From NCBI RefSeq assembly GCF_014639435.1, contig NZ_BMFZ01000013.1, forward strand, positions 1-40,033: a DNA stretch of 40,033 bases, read 5' to 3'. The notes under the pieces are model-generated. The model made no database searches, had not been told where the DNA came from, and was given only the letters and a program-made list of their open reading frames with translations. A program made the translations under genes and the position numbers. Origin of the DNA: Hafnia psychrotolerans (GTDB lineage Bacteria > Pseudomonadota > Gammaproteobacteria > Enterobacterales > Enterobacteriaceae). Of this stretch, positions 8,478-19,059 are shown in pieces; position 1 is the stretch's first letter, and every line of letters begins with the position of its first letter.

Positions 8478-9716
8478 ATGTTCGGTTGGACTTCCAGGCA
8501 GCGTAATGTCGCTATTGCCAGCTTCCTAAGCTGGACACTCGATGCTTTCGATTTTTTTATTCTTGTCTTTCTGTTAAGTGATATTGCCAGTGCTTTTCAG
8601 GTCGATATCAAAGAAGTCACCATCGCGATTCTTCTGACTCTCGCTGTGCGTCCCATTGGTGCGCTTTTATTTGGCCGCGCGGCAGAAAAGTACGGCCGTA
8701 AACCGATATTGATGATCAATATCGCCTGCTTCTCAGTATTTGAACTGTGTACAGCCGCTGCGCCTTCACTGACGATTTTCCTGATCCTACGTGTCATTTA
8801 TGGCGTGGCAATGGGGGGGGTATGGGGCGTTGCATCGTCACTGGCAATGGAAACCATCCCCGATCGCTCCCGCGGATTTATGTCCGGCGTTTTTCAGGCG
8901 GGCTATCCGTTTGGATACCTGCTGGCGGCGGTAGTTTACGGGTTGTTCTTCAATACTGTTGGCTGGCGCGGCATGTTTGTCATCGGTGCGGTCCCCATTT
9001 TCCTGCTGCCATTTATCTGGTTTAAGGTGCAGGAGTCTCCGGTCTGGCTGGCGGCACGTGAGCGTAAAGAAAGTACTGCGCTATTGCCGGTACTCAAGTC
9101 GCAGTGGAAGTTATGTCTTTATTTGGTCGTACTGATGGCGGCCTTTAACTTCTTCAGTCATGGTACTCAGGATCTCTACCCTTCATTCCTGAAAATTCAG
9201 CACGGATTTGACGCTCACACCGTCAGCTTGATTGCCATCGGCTATACCATCGCCTCGATCATTGGCGGTATTTTCTTTGGTTCGCTGTCGGAGCGGATTG
9301 GACGTAAAAAAGCCATTATTATCGCGGCATTACTCTCACTACCGGTCATACCTTTGTGGGCCTTCTCCAGCGGCACATGGACGATTGGATTGGGTGCATT
9401 CCTGATGCAATTTATGGTGCAGGGTGCGTGGGGTGTGGTGCCTTCTTATCTCACAGAAATGGTCCCCGCAAACACCCGAGCTGTACTTCCGGGATTCGTT
9501 TACCAGTTGGGGAATTTGCTTGCCTCAGTCAATGCGACCTTACAGGCTTACATCGCCGAGAGTCATGGCCATAATTATGGTTTAGCGATGGCGATTGTGG
9601 CGGGGACGGTGGCGATCGTGATTTCTATACTGGTTGCGTTTGGACAGGATACGCGCGGAAAAGCGATAGCAGGAGCAATAAATAATCAGACGGCCGATCA
9701 TCCCGCTAAGGTTTGA
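8478..9716 (+). CDS. MFS transporter, carboxylate (lactate/sialate-type) symporter family
   Basis: This 412-aa major facilitator protein has about 12 transmembrane helices. The loop motif after TM2 (GRAAEKYGRKP) and its repeat in the second half (GSLSERIGRKK) are visible. DAFDFFILVFLLSDIASAF near the N-terminus and YGVAMGGVWGVASSLAMETIPDRSRG resemble the SHS/sialate-proton symporter branch of MFS (lactate, pyruvate or other carboxylates). The substrate cannot be fixed from sequence. ATG 8478 follows AGGAG by 7 nt. E. coli has no gene here between comM and ilvL, so this is an insertion into the conserved backbone. It is transcribed towards ilvL, so read-through is possible. Confidence 0.85.
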   Translation: MFGWTSRQRNVAIASFLSWTLDAFDFFILVFLLSDIASAFQVDIKEVTIAILLTLAVRPIGALLFGRAAEKYGRKPILMINIACFSVFELCTAAAPSLTIFLILRVIYGVAMGGVWGVASSLAMETIPDRSRGFMSGVFQAGYPFGYLLAAVVYGLFFNTVGWRGMFVIGAVPIFLLPFIWFKVQESPVWLAARERKESTALLPVLKSQWKLCLYLVVLMAAFNFFSHGTQDLYPSFLKIQHGFDAHTVSLIAIGYTIASIIGGIFFGSLSERIGRKKAIIIAALLSLPVIPLWAFSSGTWTIGLGAFLMQFMVQGAWGVVPSYLTEMVPANTRAVLPGFVYQLGNLLASVNATLQAYIAESHGHNYGLAMAIVAGTVAIVISILVAFGQDTRGKAIAGAINNQTADHPAKV

Positions 9717-9777
9717 TTTATCAAATATTTTTTCGCGGATTATGCAACAGTCCGCAAATAATAACGTAAGAAAAATG

Positions 9778-9805
9778 TTGTCACTAAGTGCATTACTGTG
9801 ATAAC
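9778..9805 (+). promoter_or_regulatory. candidate ilvL promoter
   Basis: TTGTCA (9778-9783) and GATAAC (9800-9805) are separated by 16 bp and lie about 45 bp upstream of ilvL. This is a reasonable sigma-70 match at the position expected for the ilvLGMEDA promoter. The match is moderate. Confidence 0.45.
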
Positions 9806-9849
9806 TCTGTAGGCAATCGTTCGTAATATGAATTAGTGAAACCCAAAAA

Positions 9850-9951
9850 ATGAAAGCCCTTCTCCTCGTCGTTAGCCTAATCGTGATTCGTGTGGTGGTG
9901 ATTATTATCCCACCGTGCGGGGCTGCACTTGGACGAAGAAAGGCTTATTAA
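9850..9951 (+). CDS. ilvL: ilv operon leader peptide IlvL
   Basis: This 33-codon peptide is dense in Ile, Val and Leu codons, ending in VVVIIIPPCGAALGRRKAY. It is recognisably E. coli IlvL (32 aa, ...VVVIIIPPCGAALGRGKA). Ribosome stalling at these codons when Ile-, Val- or Leu-tRNA is short prevents formation of the downstream terminator, so ilvGMEDA is transcribed. The VVVIIIPP block is the stalling segment. The peptide carries one extra C-terminal tyrosine compared with E. coli. Confidence 0.95.
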   Translation: MKALLLVVSLIVIRVVVIIIPPCGAALGRRKAY

Positions 9952-9972
9952 ACAAGCCTGAACCTGAAAAGA

Positions 9973-10005
9973 AACCCCGCACCGAAAGGTCCGGGGTTTT
10001 TTTTT
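9973..10005 (+). terminator. ilvGMEDA attenuator terminator
   Basis: An 11-pair stem (AACCCCGCACC against GGTCCGGGGTT, with one C-C mismatch) and a GAAA loop is followed by nine T residues. It begins 21 nt after the ilvL stop and ends about 95 nt before ilvG, which is the classical amino-acid attenuator layout. Confidence 0.93.
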
Positions 10006-10098
10006 GGGTCGGCGATTTTAGTGGACAATGAAGCGAGGTCGGAAAATGAGCAACAGCATAATATTCTGCACTTGCCGCAAAAAGGCAGGAGAATAAGG

Positions 10099-11745
10099 AT
10101 GAACGGAGCACAGTGGGTAGTACAAGCGTTGCGTGCGCAGGGGGTAGATATGGTGTTTGGTTATCCCGGCGGTGCAATCATGCCGGTATACGATGCACTG
10201 TATGACGGCGGCGTGGAACACCTGTTGTGCCGGCACGAGCAGGGCGCTGCAATGGCGGCTATAGGCTATGCCCGTTCAACTGGTAAAGTCGGTGTGTGTA
10301 TCGCCACCTCAGGTCCAGGTGCAACTAACCTGATCACCGGTCTGGCTGATGCGCTGTTGGACTCTGTTCCTCTGGTTGCCATTACGGGGCAGGTCGGTTC
10401 TGCGTTTATCGGTACTGATGCTTTCCAGGAAATCGACGTTTTGGGTTTATCGCTAGCCTGCACCAAGCACAGTTTCCTGGTTGAATCACTGGAGGCGCTG
10501 CCAGAAATCATGGCAGAGGCTTTTGCCATCGCCAGCAGCGGGCGCCCCGGCCCGGTTCTGATCGACATTCCAAAAGATATCCAGCTGGCTGTCGGTGAAT
10601 TGCCCCCGCATCTATTGGCGGTTGAGGAAAGTTTCCCGCATCCCGCCGCTGAACTGAAACAAGCTCGTGCGATGATTGCTGCGGCGCAAAAACCGATGTT
10701 GTACGTCGGTGGTGGCGTGGGCATTGCGCAGGCGGTTCCGGCGCTGCGCGAATTTATCTCTGCCACCGGCATTCCTGCGGTTGCCACACTGAAAGGCTTG
10801 GGCGCACCGGATGTGAGCGATCCATGTTATCTCGGTATGTTGGGTATGCACGGAACCAAAGCGGCAAATCTGGCGGTACAGGAGTGCGATTTACTGATTG
10901 CCGTTGGTGCGCGTTTTGATGATCGCGTGACCGGCAAATTGAATACCTTTGCTCCGCACGCTGCGGTGATCCATATGGATATTGACCCAGCCGAACTGAA
11001 CAAGTTGCGTCAGGCTAACGTGGCGCTGCAAGGTGATCTGAAAACGTTATTACCGGCGCTGAAACAACCGCTGTCGCTCAACGCATGGCGTGACCATGTA
11101 ATGACCCTGAAAGCGCAATGTGAATGGTGTTACGAGCATCGGGGCGAAGCCATTTACGCACCGCTGTTGCTGAAACAGATCTCGGATCGCAAAGCCGCTG
11201 ACACCGTTATCACCACCGACGTGGGTCAGCATCAAATGTGGACCGCGCAACACATGCAGTTCACCCGTCCTGAAAACTTCATCACCTCCAGCGGACTGGG
11301 CACGATGGGCTTTGGTATTCCCGCCGCCGTTGGAGCACAGGTTGCGCGCCCGAATGACATGGTGATCTGTGTATCGGGTGATGGCTCATTCATGATGAAC
11401 GTTCAGGAACTTGGCACCATCAAACGAAAACAGTTGCCAGTAAAAATCTTGTTGCTGGATAACCAGCGACTGGGAATGGTTCGACAATGGCAGGAACTGT
11501 TTTTTGATGGGCGCTACAGTGAAACAAACCTCTCCGATAACCCCGATTTTGTCACGCTGGCCAGCGCATTCGATATCCCTGGCCAACGCATCAGCCGTAA
11601 AGATCAAGTCGATGCCGCCCTGGATGCTTTCTTCAATAGTGAAGGTCCGTATTTACTTCAGGTTTCCATCGACGAAAGCCAGAACGTCTGGCCCCTGGTT
11701 CCACCGGGTGCTGGCAACGAAACCATGTTGGAGGAAATGTCATGA
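10099..11745 (+). CDS. ilvG: acetolactate synthase II large subunit IlvG
   Basis: This 548-aa thiamine-diphosphate enzyme has the full length of functional enterobacterial IlvG. It condenses two pyruvates to acetolactate (valine, leucine) or pyruvate with 2-oxobutyrate to acetohydroxybutyrate (isoleucine). Visible features are the catalytic Glu47 in [11 protein letters not shown], the central FAD-binding domain, and the C-terminal ThDP/Mg motif [15 protein letters not shown]. Unlike E. coli K-12, where ilvG is frameshifted, this copy is intact. ATG 10099 has AGGAG 8 nt upstream. It overlaps ilvM by 4 nt (ATGA), which couples translation of the two subunits. Confidence 0.97.
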   Translation: MNGAQWVVQALRAQGVDMVFGYPGGAIMPVYDALYDGGVEHLLCRHEQGAAMAAIGYARSTGKVGVCIATSGPGATNLITGLADALLDSVPLVAITGQVGSAFIGTDAFQEIDVLGLSLACTKHSFLVESLEALPEIMAEAFAIASSGRPGPVLIDIPKDIQLAVGELPPHLLAVEESFPHPAAELKQARAMIAAAQKPMLYVGGGVGIAQAVPALREFISATGIPAVATLKGLGAPDVSDPCYLGMLGMHGTKAANLAVQECDLLIAVGARFDDRVTGKLNTFAPHAAVIHMDIDPAELNKLRQANVALQGDLKTLLPALKQPLSLNAWRDHVMTLKAQCEWCYEHRGEAIYAPLLLKQISDRKAADTVITTDVGQHQMWTAQHMQFTRPENFITSSGLGTMGFGIPAAVGAQVARPNDMVICVSGDGSFMMNVQELGTIKRKQLPVKILLLDNQRLGMVRQWQELFFDGRYSETNLSDNPDFVTLASAFDIPGQRISRKDQVDAALDAFFNSEGPYLLQVSIDESQNVWPLVPPGAGNETMLEEMS

Positions 11746-12005
11746 TGCAACATAACGTCTCAATCCAGGCGCGTTTTCGCCCTGAAATATTAGAGCGCGT
11801 ACTGCGCGTGGTGCGTCACCGTGGTTTTCAGGTATGCGCAATGAATATGCGCCCGATGGTCAACGCGGAAAACATAAATATTGAATTGACCGTTGCCAGC
11901 CAGCGGTCTGTGGATTTACTGTCTTTACAGTTAAGCAAGCTGATGGATGTCGCCTGCGTCGAGATCCAACAACACACATCACAACAAATACGCGCGAATG
12001 CGTGA
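11742..12005 (+). CDS. ilvM: acetolactate synthase II small subunit IlvM
   Basis: This 87-aa protein is the same length as E. coli IlvM, with the ACT-domain core [26 protein letters not shown] and [17 protein letters not shown]. It activates and stabilises IlvG. AHAS II is the valine-resistant isozyme. The start overlaps the ilvG stop (ATGA), giving stoichiometric coupled synthesis. Confidence 0.96.
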   Translation: MMQHNVSIQARFRPEILERVLRVVRHRGFQVCAMNMRPMVNAENINIELTVASQRSVDLLSLQLSKLMDVACVEIQQHTSQQIRANA

Positions 12006-12021
12006 GTGAAGGAAAGAGAGA

Positions 12022-12951
12022 ATGACCAAGAAAGCTGATTTCATTTGGTTCAACGGCGAGATGGTGCCTTGGGCAGAAGCTAAAGTCCACGTAATGTCCC
12101 ACGCATTGCATTACGGCACTTCGGTCTTCGAAGGTGTGCGTTGCTACGACTCGCACAAAGGCCCAGTGGTGTTCCGTCACCGTGAACACATGCAGCGTCT
12201 GCGTGACTCAGCAAAAATCTATCGTATGCCTGTGACTCAGAGCGTTGATGAGCTGATGGAAGCCTGCCGCGAAACTCTGCGGACTAACAAACTGGTTAGT
12301 GCTTATATCCGTCCGCTGGTGTTTGTGGGTGATGTTGGCATGGGCGTGAACCCGCCGGATGGCTACAAAACTGACGTCATCATCGCCGCCTTCCCATGGG
12401 GCGCGTATCTGGGCGAAGAGGCGCTGGAGCAGGGTATCGACGCGATGGTGTCTTCCTGGAACCGCGTTGCCGCCAACACCATTCCGACTGCCGCCAAAGC
12501 CGGTGGTAACTATCTGTCCTCCTTACTGGTCGGCAGCGAAGCGCGCCGCCACGGTTATCAGGAAGGGATCGCGCTGGACATTCACGGCTATGTGTCCGAA
12601 GGGGCTGGTGAGAACCTGTTTGAAGTAAAAGAGGGCATTCTGTTTACACCTCCATTCACCTCTTCCGCATTGCCGGGCATTACCCGCGACGCAATTATTA
12701 AACTGGCGAAAGATATGGGACTGGAAGTGCGCGAGCAAGTTCTGTCCCGTGAATCGCTGTATCTGGCTGACGAAGTGTTCATGTCCGGTACCGCCGCTGA
12801 AATCACCCCGGTGCGCAGTGTTGACGGCATTCAGGTTGGCATTGGCAAACGTGGTCCGGTGACTAAACAAATTCAGGATGCGTTCTTCGGTCTGTTTACC
12901 GGCAAGACCGAAGATAAATGGGGTTGGTTGGATCCCATCAACCCACAGTAA
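12022..12951 (+). CDS. ilvE: branched-chain amino acid aminotransferase IlvE
   Basis: This 309-aa class IV (fold-type IV) PLP aminotransferase matches E. coli IlvE nearly end to end. The Schiff-base lysine is Lys159 in TIPTAAKAGGNYLSS, and FFGLFTGKTEDKWGWLD closes the protein. It catalyses the last transamination giving Ile, Val and Leu from their 2-oxo acids with glutamate as donor. It lies 16 nt after ilvM, with GAAGGAAAGAGAGA before ATG. Confidence 0.97.
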   Translation: MTKKADFIWFNGEMVPWAEAKVHVMSHALHYGTSVFEGVRCYDSHKGPVVFRHREHMQRLRDSAKIYRMPVTQSVDELMEACRETLRTNKLVSAYIRPLVFVGDVGMGVNPPDGYKTDVIIAAFPWGAYLGEEALEQGIDAMVSSWNRVAANTIPTAAKAGGNYLSSLLVGSEARRHGYQEGIALDIHGYVSEGAGENLFEVKEGILFTPPFTSSALPGITRDAIIKLAKDMGLEVREQVLSRESLYLADEVFMSGTAAEITPVRSVDGIQVGIGKRGPVTKQIQDAFFGLFTGKTEDKWGWLDPINPQ

Positions 12952-13024
12952 TCTAAAGAACAAGAATAATGCAGGTGGCGATGTCGCTGCCTGCTAAACA
13001 GAAATGATTTGGAGTGAACTGAGC

Positions 13025-14875
13025 ATGCCTAAGTACCGTTCCCATACCACCACTCATGGCCGCAATATGGCTGGCGCCCGCGCATTATGGCGTGCCACCG
13101 GCATGACCGATGATGATTTCGGTAAGCCTATTATTGCCGTCGTCAACTCCTTTACCCAGTTCGTCCCAGGACACGTACACTTGCGCGATCTGGGTAAACT
13201 GGTTGCTGAGCAAATCGAAGCGTCCGGCGGCGTGGCAAAGGAATTTAACACCATCGCCGTGGATGACGGTATCGCGATGGGGCATGGTGGCATGCTGTAT
13301 TCATTGCCTTCACGTGAGCTGATCGCCGATTCCGTGGAATATATGGTTAACGCGCACTGCGCCGATGCCATGGTCTGTATTTCCAACTGTGACAAAATCA
13401 CCCCAGGAATGCTGATGGCGTCACTACGTCTGAACATTCCGGTGATCTTCGTTTCCGGCGGCCCGATGGAAGCCGGTAAAACCAAACTGTCTGACAGAAT
13501 CATCAAGCTCGATCTGGTTGATGCCATGATTCAGGGCGCAAACCCGAATGTCAGCGACGCTGACAGCGCGCAGATCGAACGCTCCGCCTGTCCGACCTGC
13601 GGCTCCTGTTCCGGTATGTTCACGGCTAACTCGATGAACTGTCTGACTGAGGCACTCGGCCTTTCCCAGCCGGGTAACGGTTCATTGCTAGCGACCCACA
13701 CTGACCGTAAAGACCTGTTTCTCAACGCAGGTAAACGCATCGTTGAACTGACAAAACGTTATTACGAAAAAGACGACGAAAGCGCGTTGCCACGCAATAT
13801 CGCCAGCAAAGCGGCATTCGAAAATGCCATGACGCTGGATATCGCGATGGGTGGCTCGACCAATACCGTTTTGCACCTGCTGGCGGCTGCGCAGGAAGGC
13901 GGTATCGAGTTCGATATGATCGACATCGACCGTCTGTCACGCGTCGTACCACACCTGTGTAAAGTGGCACCAAGCACCCCGAAATACCATATGGAAGACG
14001 TTCACCGCGCCGGTGGCGTGCTGGCGATTTTGGGCGAACTGGATCGTGCAAACTTGCTGAATCGCGATGTCAAAAACATCCTTGGCCTGAACCTGACTGA
14101 GACACTGAATCAGTACGACATCATGCTGACTAAGGACGAAGCCGTTAAAAAAATGTTCCGCGCCGGTCCCGCAGGTATTCGTACTACACAGGCGTTCTCA
14201 CAGGATTGCCGCTGGGACACGCTGGATGATGATCGCGCCGAAGGTTGTATCCGCTCGCTGGAAAATGCCTTCAGTCTGGAAGGTGGCCTGGCCGTGTTGT
14301 ACGGCAATATCGCCGAAGCCGGCAGTATCGTGAAAACCGCAGGCGTGGATAAATCCAACCTGACCTTCCGTGGCCCGGCTAAAGTATACGAAAGCCAGGA
14401 TCACGCAGTAGCGGCGATCCTCGGTGGCAAAGTGGTTTCCGGCGACGTGGTGGTTATCCGCTACGAAGGGCCAAAAGGCGGTCCTGGCATGCAGGAAATG
14501 CTGTATCCGACCACCTATCTGAAATCGATGGGTCTTGGCAAAGAGTGCGCACTGATCACCGACGGCCGTTTCTCCGGCGGGACTTCAGGTTTGTCTATCG
14601 GCCACGTTTCTCCTGAAGCGGGCAGCGGCGGCATGATTGCGCTGGTTGAAGATGGTGACTTTATCGACATCGACATTCCAAACCGCAGTATGGTGTTGGA
14701 CGTTCCGGCAGCAGAACTGGCTGCGCGTCACGAGGCTGAACTGGCTCGCGGTGACAAAGCATGGACGCCGAAAAACCGTGAACGTGTGGTGTCCTACGCG
14801 CTGCGTGCTTATGCCATGCTGGCAACCAGCGCCGATAAGGGCGCCGTCCGCGATAAAAGTAAGCTGGGAGGCTAG
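13025..14875 (+). CDS. ilvD: dihydroxy-acid dehydratase IlvD
   Basis: This 616-aa protein is equal in length to E. coli IlvD. The Fe-S cluster and active-site cysteines appear in [12 protein letters not shown] and [39 protein letters not shown] is the C-terminal active-site block. It dehydrates 2,3-dihydroxy-isovalerate and -methylvalerate to the 2-oxo acids used by IlvE. ATG 13025 ([26 protein letters not shown]) is the family start; the in-frame extension to 13004 is not conserved. It lies 73 nt after ilvE. Confidence 0.97.
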   Translation: MPKYRSHTTTHGRNMAGARALWRATGMTDDDFGKPIIAVVNSFTQFVPGHVHLRDLGKLVAEQIEASGGVAKEFNTIAVDDGIAMGHGGMLYSLPSRELIADSVEYMVNAHCADAMVCISNCDKITPGMLMASLRLNIPVIFVSGGPMEAGKTKLSDRIIKLDLVDAMIQGANPNVSDADSAQIERSACPTCGSCSGMFTANSMNCLTEALGLSQPGNGSLLATHTDRKDLFLNAGKRIVELTKRYYEKDDESALPRNIASKAAFENAMTLDIAMGGSTNTVLHLLAAAQEGGIEFDMIDIDRLSRVVPHLCKVAPSTPKYHMEDVHRAGGVLAILGELDRANLLNRDVKNILGLNLTETLNQYDIMLTKDEAVKKMFRAGPAGIRTTQAFSQDCRWDTLDDDRAEGCIRSLENAFSLEGGLAVLYGNIAEAGSIVKTAGVDKSNLTFRGPAKVYESQDHAVAAILGGKVVSGDVVVIRYEGPKGGPGMQEMLYPTTYLKSMGLGKECALITDGRFSGGTSGLSIGHVSPEAGSGGMIALVEDGDFIDIDIPNRSMVLDVPAAELAARHEAELARGDKAWTPKNRERVVSYALRAYAMLATSADKGAVRDKSKLGG

Positions 14876-14880
14876 CGGTC

Positions 14881-16425
14881 ATGGCGGTATCACAACCCCT
14901 ATCCGACCAACCGGGCGGCGCGGAGTATCTCCGCGCCGTACTGCGCGCGCCGGTCTATGAAGTGGCACAAGTCACGCCTTTACAGGTGATGGAGAAAATC
15001 TCAACCCGGCTGGGTAACACCATTCTGGTGAAACGGGAGGACCGCCAGGCTGTTCACAGTTTTAAACTGCGCGGCGCGTATTCCATGATTGCCAGCCTGA
15101 CTGAGGAACAGGCGGCCCGCGGTGTGATTACGGCTTCGGCCGGTAACCATGCACAGGGCGTCGCGCTGTCAGCCACCAAAAAAGGCATCAAATCGCTGAT
15201 CGTGATGCCAGTGGCAACCGCTGATATCAAAGTCGATGCGGTGCGTGGTTTCGGTGGCGAAGTCTTCTTGTTTGGCGCGAATTTCGACGAAGCCAAAGGC
15301 AAAGCCATCGAGCTTGCTCACCAGCAAGGCATGACCTTCGTGCCGCCATTTGACCATCCGGCGGTGATCGCCGGTCAAGGCACGCTGGCGATGGAGCTAT
15401 TGCAGCAGGATGCGCATCTTGACCGGGTATTCGTGCCAGTAGGCGGTGGCGGCCTGGCGGCGGGCGTGGCGGTTTTGATTAAACAACTGATGCCGCAGAT
15501 TCAGGTGATCGGCGTAGAAGCTGAGGATTCCGCTTGCCTGCGAGCGGCTCTGGATGCTGGTGAACCGGTTGATCTGGCGCGTGTCGGGTTATTTGCAGAG
15601 GGTGTCGCGGTTAAACGCATAGGTAACGAAACCTTCCGTTTGTGTCGCGAATACCTTGATGACGTGATAACTGTCGACAGCGACGCCATTTGTGCTGCGG
15701 TGAAAGACCTGTTTGAAGATGTGCGGGCGATTGCTGAACCTTCCGGGGCACTGGCGCTGGCCGGATTGAAGAAATACGTGCAGCAACACAACATTCAGGG
15801 TGAACGCCTGGCACATGTTTTATCAGGTGCTAACGTTAACTTTCACGGATTACGTTATGTTTCAGAGCGTTGTGAGTTGGGTGAGCATCGTGAAGCCTTG
15901 CTGGCTGTGACGATCCCAGAGGAAAAAGGCAGCTTTCTGAAGTTTTGCCAGCTACTTGGCGGACGTTCAGTGACGGAGTTCAACTACCGTTATGCCGACG
16001 ATAAAAACGCCTGCATTTTTGTCGGTGTACGTCTGACTCGCGGGCACGCCGAGCGTAAAGAGATCATCGATGAATTGCAAAGTGGCGGCTATCAGGTGGT
16101 GGATCTCTCCGACGATGAGATGGCGAAACTGCACGTGCGTTACATGGTGGGCGGGCGTCCAACCAAGCCTCTGCGCGAGCGGCTTTACAGCTTTGAGTTC
16201 CCGGAATCACCGGGCGCTTTGCTGAAATTTCTGCACACGTTGGGCACGCACTGGAATATTTCGTTGTTCCATTATCGCAGCCACGGTACAGATTTCGGCC
16301 GCGTGCTGGCGGCGTTTGAGCTCAATGAGCAGGAGCCGGAGTTCGAACAGAACCTGAAAGCGCTGGGCTATGACTGTCATAACGAAAGTGATAATCCTGC
16401 GTTCCGCTTCTTCCTGGCGGGCTAA
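14881..16425 (+). CDS. ilvA: biosynthetic threonine deaminase IlvA
   Basis: This 514-aa protein is the same length as E. coli IlvA. The catalytic PLP domain has Lys62 in SFKLRGAY, SAGNHAQGVA and the phosphate-binding loop VGGGGLAAGV. The C-terminal regulatory part has two ACT-like repeats (ERKEIIDELQSGGYQVVDLSDDE; LRERLYSFEFPESPGALLKFL). It converts threonine to 2-oxobutyrate, the committed and isoleucine-inhibited step. It starts 5 nt after ilvD, with a ribosome binding site (GGGAGG) inside the ilvD end. It is the last gene of the operon. Confidence 0.97.
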   Translation: MAVSQPLSDQPGGAEYLRAVLRAPVYEVAQVTPLQVMEKISTRLGNTILVKREDRQAVHSFKLRGAYSMIASLTEEQAARGVITASAGNHAQGVALSATKKGIKSLIVMPVATADIKVDAVRGFGGEVFLFGANFDEAKGKAIELAHQQGMTFVPPFDHPAVIAGQGTLAMELLQQDAHLDRVFVPVGGGGLAAGVAVLIKQLMPQIQVIGVEAEDSACLRAALDAGEPVDLARVGLFAEGVAVKRIGNETFRLCREYLDDVITVDSDAICAAVKDLFEDVRAIAEPSGALALAGLKKYVQQHNIQGERLAHVLSGANVNFHGLRYVSERCELGEHREALLAVTIPEEKGSFLKFCQLLGGRSVTEFNYRYADDKNACIFVGVRLTRGHAERKEIIDELQSGGYQVVDLSDDEMAKLHVRYMVGGRPTKPLRERLYSFEFPESPGALLKFLHTLGTHWNISLFHYRSHGTDFGRVLAAFELNEQEPEFEQNLKALGYDCHNESDNPAFRFFLAG

Positions 16426-16430
16426 AAATC

Positions 16431-16454
16431 AAAGGGCCTGCGCGGGCCCTTTTT
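16431..16454 (+). terminator. ilvLGMEDA operon terminator
   Basis: An 8-bp stem, AAAGGGCC/GGCCCTTT, with a TGCGCG loop and trailing T residues starts 5 nt after the ilvA stop. The symmetric A/T flanks mean it could also serve ilvY from the other side. Confidence 0.87.
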
Positions 16455-16482
16455 CTTTGCCATCATTTGTCGTCAATGCGGG

Positions 16483-17364
16483 CTATAACAGTTGCCAGAA
16501 TGCGTCGATCAACGGTTCGTTGAGACGTTTTTTCTGCACGCATACGCCGAGCTCCAACGGTGCGCCGAGCGTAACGTTGTCGAGCACGGTGATTCGGTGA
16601 CGAACGGGTTCCGGGCTGTTCTCCAGCACAACGTCGGGCAGTAGAGCGATCCCGCAACCGAGTGCCACCATAGAGACAATGGCTTCGTGACCGGAAACGG
16701 TGGCGTAAATCAGCGGGTTGGTCAGATGGTTACGTTTGAACCAAATGTCGATACGTTTTCGCGCCGGGCCATGCTCGGGAAGAATGAACGGGATTTTCGA
16801 CCAGTCGGGATGCGGTTCGCTGACCTGAGTACGGACCGCACACGGCAGTGAAGGCGCGATCAGAATCATCGGGATTTCACCGATTTTTGTGAAGTCGACG
16901 CTGGTGGGCAAGGTTTCCGGGTGACCGGCAATGCCTAAATCTGCTTCGGCAGATTGTACTTTTTCAACGGCATCTGCTGCATCGCCGGTCGTCAGTTTGA
17001 TCTCTACCAGTGGATGCTGCGCCCGGAAGCGGTCAAGTATTGGTGGGAGATGGCTATAAGCGGCGGTGACGGAGCAGAACAGCCTCAGTTCGCCACTGAG
17101 TGTCGGACCATGCTGGCTAAGCGCATGGCATAATTGCTGATATTGCAGTAACGTTTGCTGAGCAAAGTTTCGTAGCTGTTCGCCTGCACTGGTCAGTTGT
17201 ACCGTGCGGTTATCACGTTGAAACAGTGGCTGCCCGAGTTCCTCCTCCAGCCGCTGGATCTGGCGTGACAGCGTTGACGGGCTAACATGCATCGCCTTCG
17301 ATGAACGGCCAAAATGGCGGCTTTCCGCCAGATGCAAAAACAGTTTCAGATCACGTAAGTCCAT
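16483..17364 (-). CDS. ilvY: LysR-type activator of ilvC, IlvY
   Basis: This 293-aa LysR regulator (E. coli IlvY 297 aa) has an N-terminal helix-turn-helix, MDLRDLKLFLHLAESRHFGRSSKAMHVSPSTLSRQIQRLEEELGQPLF, and an effector domain (LRLFCSVTAAYSHLPPILDRF, LTTGDAADAVEKV). It activates ilvC when acetolactate or acetohydroxybutyrate is bound and represses itself. ATG 17364 gives the family N-terminus; an upstream in-frame extension to 17400 is not conserved. The C-terminus ends AFWQLL, a few residues shorter than in E. coli. It is divergent from ilvC. Confidence 0.95.
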   Translation of the reverse strand: MDLRDLKLFLHLAESRHFGRSSKAMHVSPSTLSRQIQRLEEELGQPLFQRDNRTVQLTSAGEQLRNFAQQTLLQYQQLCHALSQHGPTLSGELRLFCSVTAAYSHLPPILDRFRAQHPLVEIKLTTGDAADAVEKVQSAEADLGIAGHPETLPTSVDFTKIGEIPMILIAPSLPCAVRTQVSEPHPDWSKIPFILPEHGPARKRIDIWFKRNHLTNPLIYATVSGHEAIVSMVALGCGIALLPDVVLENSPEPVRHRITVLDNVTLGAPLELGVCVQKKRLNEPLIDAFWQLL

Positions 17365-17410
17365 AAAGATTATCCGGCTCTTTGGTTTCACAGATGACAA
17401 AATTAGAGTA

Positions 17411-17425
17411 TTGCAAATTATGCAA
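17411..17425. promoter_or_regulatory. candidate IlvY operator in the ilvY-ilvC control region
   Basis: TTGCA-AATTA-TGCAA is a perfect inverted repeat with the T-N11-A form of LysR operators, midway between the divergent ilvY and ilvC starts. A TATAGT hexamer at 17471-17476 could be the ilvC -10 element, with a poor -35 as expected for an activator-dependent promoter. Confidence 0.6.
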
Positions 17426-17550
17426 CGTCATCTTCGTAATATATCAATTTAAGCAATGTGTCGCATGACATATAGTGAATTCACGGCGTTCACCGGCTCA
17501 CCGGTGAAACAAAAAATAACAGCACTTACCTCGATAGAACGGAGCAAGAC

Positions 17551-19026
17551 ATGGCTAACTATTTCAACACACTGAACCTGCGTCAGCAGCTGGCACAACT
17601 GGGCAAATGCCGCTTCATGGGTCGCGATGAATTCGCTGACGAAGCCAGCTACCTCAAAGGTAAAAAAGTGGTGATTGTGGGCTGTGGCGCACAAGGTTTG
17701 AACCAGGGTCTGAACATGCGTGATTCCGGCCTGGATGTGTCATACACCCTGCGTGCAGAAGCCATTGCTGAGAAGCGTGCTTCATGGCGCAAAGCGACTG
17801 AAAACGGCTTCAAAGTGGGTACCTACGAAGAACTGATCCCACAGGCTGACCTGGTGGTTAACCTGACGCCGGACAAACAGCACAGCGCGGTCGTTAAAGC
17901 GGTTCAGCCTCTAATGAAAGACGGCGCGACGCTGGGTTACTCACACGGCTTCAACATTGTTGAAGTGGGCGAGCAAATCCGTAAAGACATCACCGTGGTG
18001 ATGGTTGCGCCAAAATGTCCTGGTACTGAAGTCCGTGAAGAATACAAACGTGGTTTTGGTGTTCCAACGCTGATCGCGGTTCACCCGGAAAATGATCCAA
18101 AAGGCGAAGGCATGGCGATTGCTAAAGCCTGGGCTGCGGCAACGGGCGGTCACCGTGCCGGCGTTCTGCAATCTTCTTTCGTTGCCGAAGTAAAATCTGA
18201 CCTTATGGGTGAGCAGACTATTCTGTGCGGTATGTTGCAGGCCGGCTCTCTGCTGTGCTTCGACAAACTGGTTGCTGACGGTGTTGATGAAGCCTACGCA
18301 GAAAAACTGCTGCAGTTCGGCTGGGAAACCATCACCGAAGCGCTGAAACAAGGCGGCATCACGCTTATGATGGACAGACTGTCTAACCCGGCGAAACTGC
18401 GCGCTTACGCACTGTCCGAGCAGATGAAAGGCATCATGGCACCGCTGTTCCAGAAACACATGGATGACATCATCTCCGGTGAATTCTCCAGCGGTATGAT
18501 GGCTGACTGGGCCAACGATGATGAAAACCTGCTGACCTGGCGTGAAGAAACCGGCGCAACGGCATTTGAAAACGCACCACAGTTCGACGGTAAAATTTCT
18601 GAGCAGGAATATTTCGACCACGGTGTTGTGATGATCGCAATGGTGAAAGCCGGTGTTGAACTGGCCTTCGAAACCATGGTGGATGCAGGTATCATCGAAG
18701 AGTCCGCTTACTACGAATCACTGCACGAGTTACCGCTGATCACTAACACTGTCGCACGTAAGCGTCTGTATGAAATGAACGTGGTTATCTCTGATACTGC
18801 GGAATACGGTAACTACCTGTTTGCTAACGCAGCGGTACCATTGCTGAAAGAGTTCATGACTACGCTGCAGGCTGGCGATTTGGGTAAATCGGTGGCAGGT
18901 ACCAACGTTGATAATGCGCAACTGCGTGATGTTAACGAAGCCATCCGTAACCATCCAATCGAAGCGGTAGGCCACAAACTGCGCGGTTATATGACTGATA
19001 TGAAACGTATTGCTGTAGCAAGTTAA
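17551..19026 (+). CDS. ilvC: ketol-acid reductoisomerase IlvC (class II)
   Basis: This 491-aa protein is identical in length to E. coli IlvC. It is the long class II enzyme with a duplicated knotted C-terminal domain. The Rossmann motif [21 protein letters not shown] binds [36 protein letters not shown] and [16 protein letters not shown] carry Mg-binding acidic residues. It isomerises and reduces acetolactate and acetohydroxybutyrate to the dihydroxy acids used by IlvD. ACGGAGCA precedes ATG. It is monocistronic and controlled by IlvY. Confidence 0.97.
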   Translation: MANYFNTLNLRQQLAQLGKCRFMGRDEFADEASYLKGKKVVIVGCGAQGLNQGLNMRDSGLDVSYTLRAEAIAEKRASWRKATENGFKVGTYEELIPQADLVVNLTPDKQHSAVVKAVQPLMKDGATLGYSHGFNIVEVGEQIRKDITVVMVAPKCPGTEVREEYKRGFGVPTLIAVHPENDPKGEGMAIAKAWAAATGGHRAGVLQSSFVAEVKSDLMGEQTILCGMLQAGSLLCFDKLVADGVDEAYAEKLLQFGWETITEALKQGGITLMMDRLSNPAKLRAYALSEQMKGIMAPLFQKHMDDIISGEFSSGMMADWANDDENLLTWREETGATAFENAPQFDGKISEQEYFDHGVVMIAMVKAGVELAFETMVDAGIIEESAYYESLHELPLITNTVARKRLYEMNVVISDTAEYGNYLFANAAVPLLKEFMTTLQAGDLGKSVAGTNVDNAQLRDVNEAIRNHPIEAVGHKLRGYMTDMKRIAVAS

Positions 19027-19059
19027 TTCGCTATACAGACAGGCAGAAAGAGAACTAAA

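Noticed and set aside
10099-11745. ilvG frameshift as in E. coli K-12
   Set aside because: The frame is open over all 548 codons with catalytic and cofactor motifs present, so the gene is intact.
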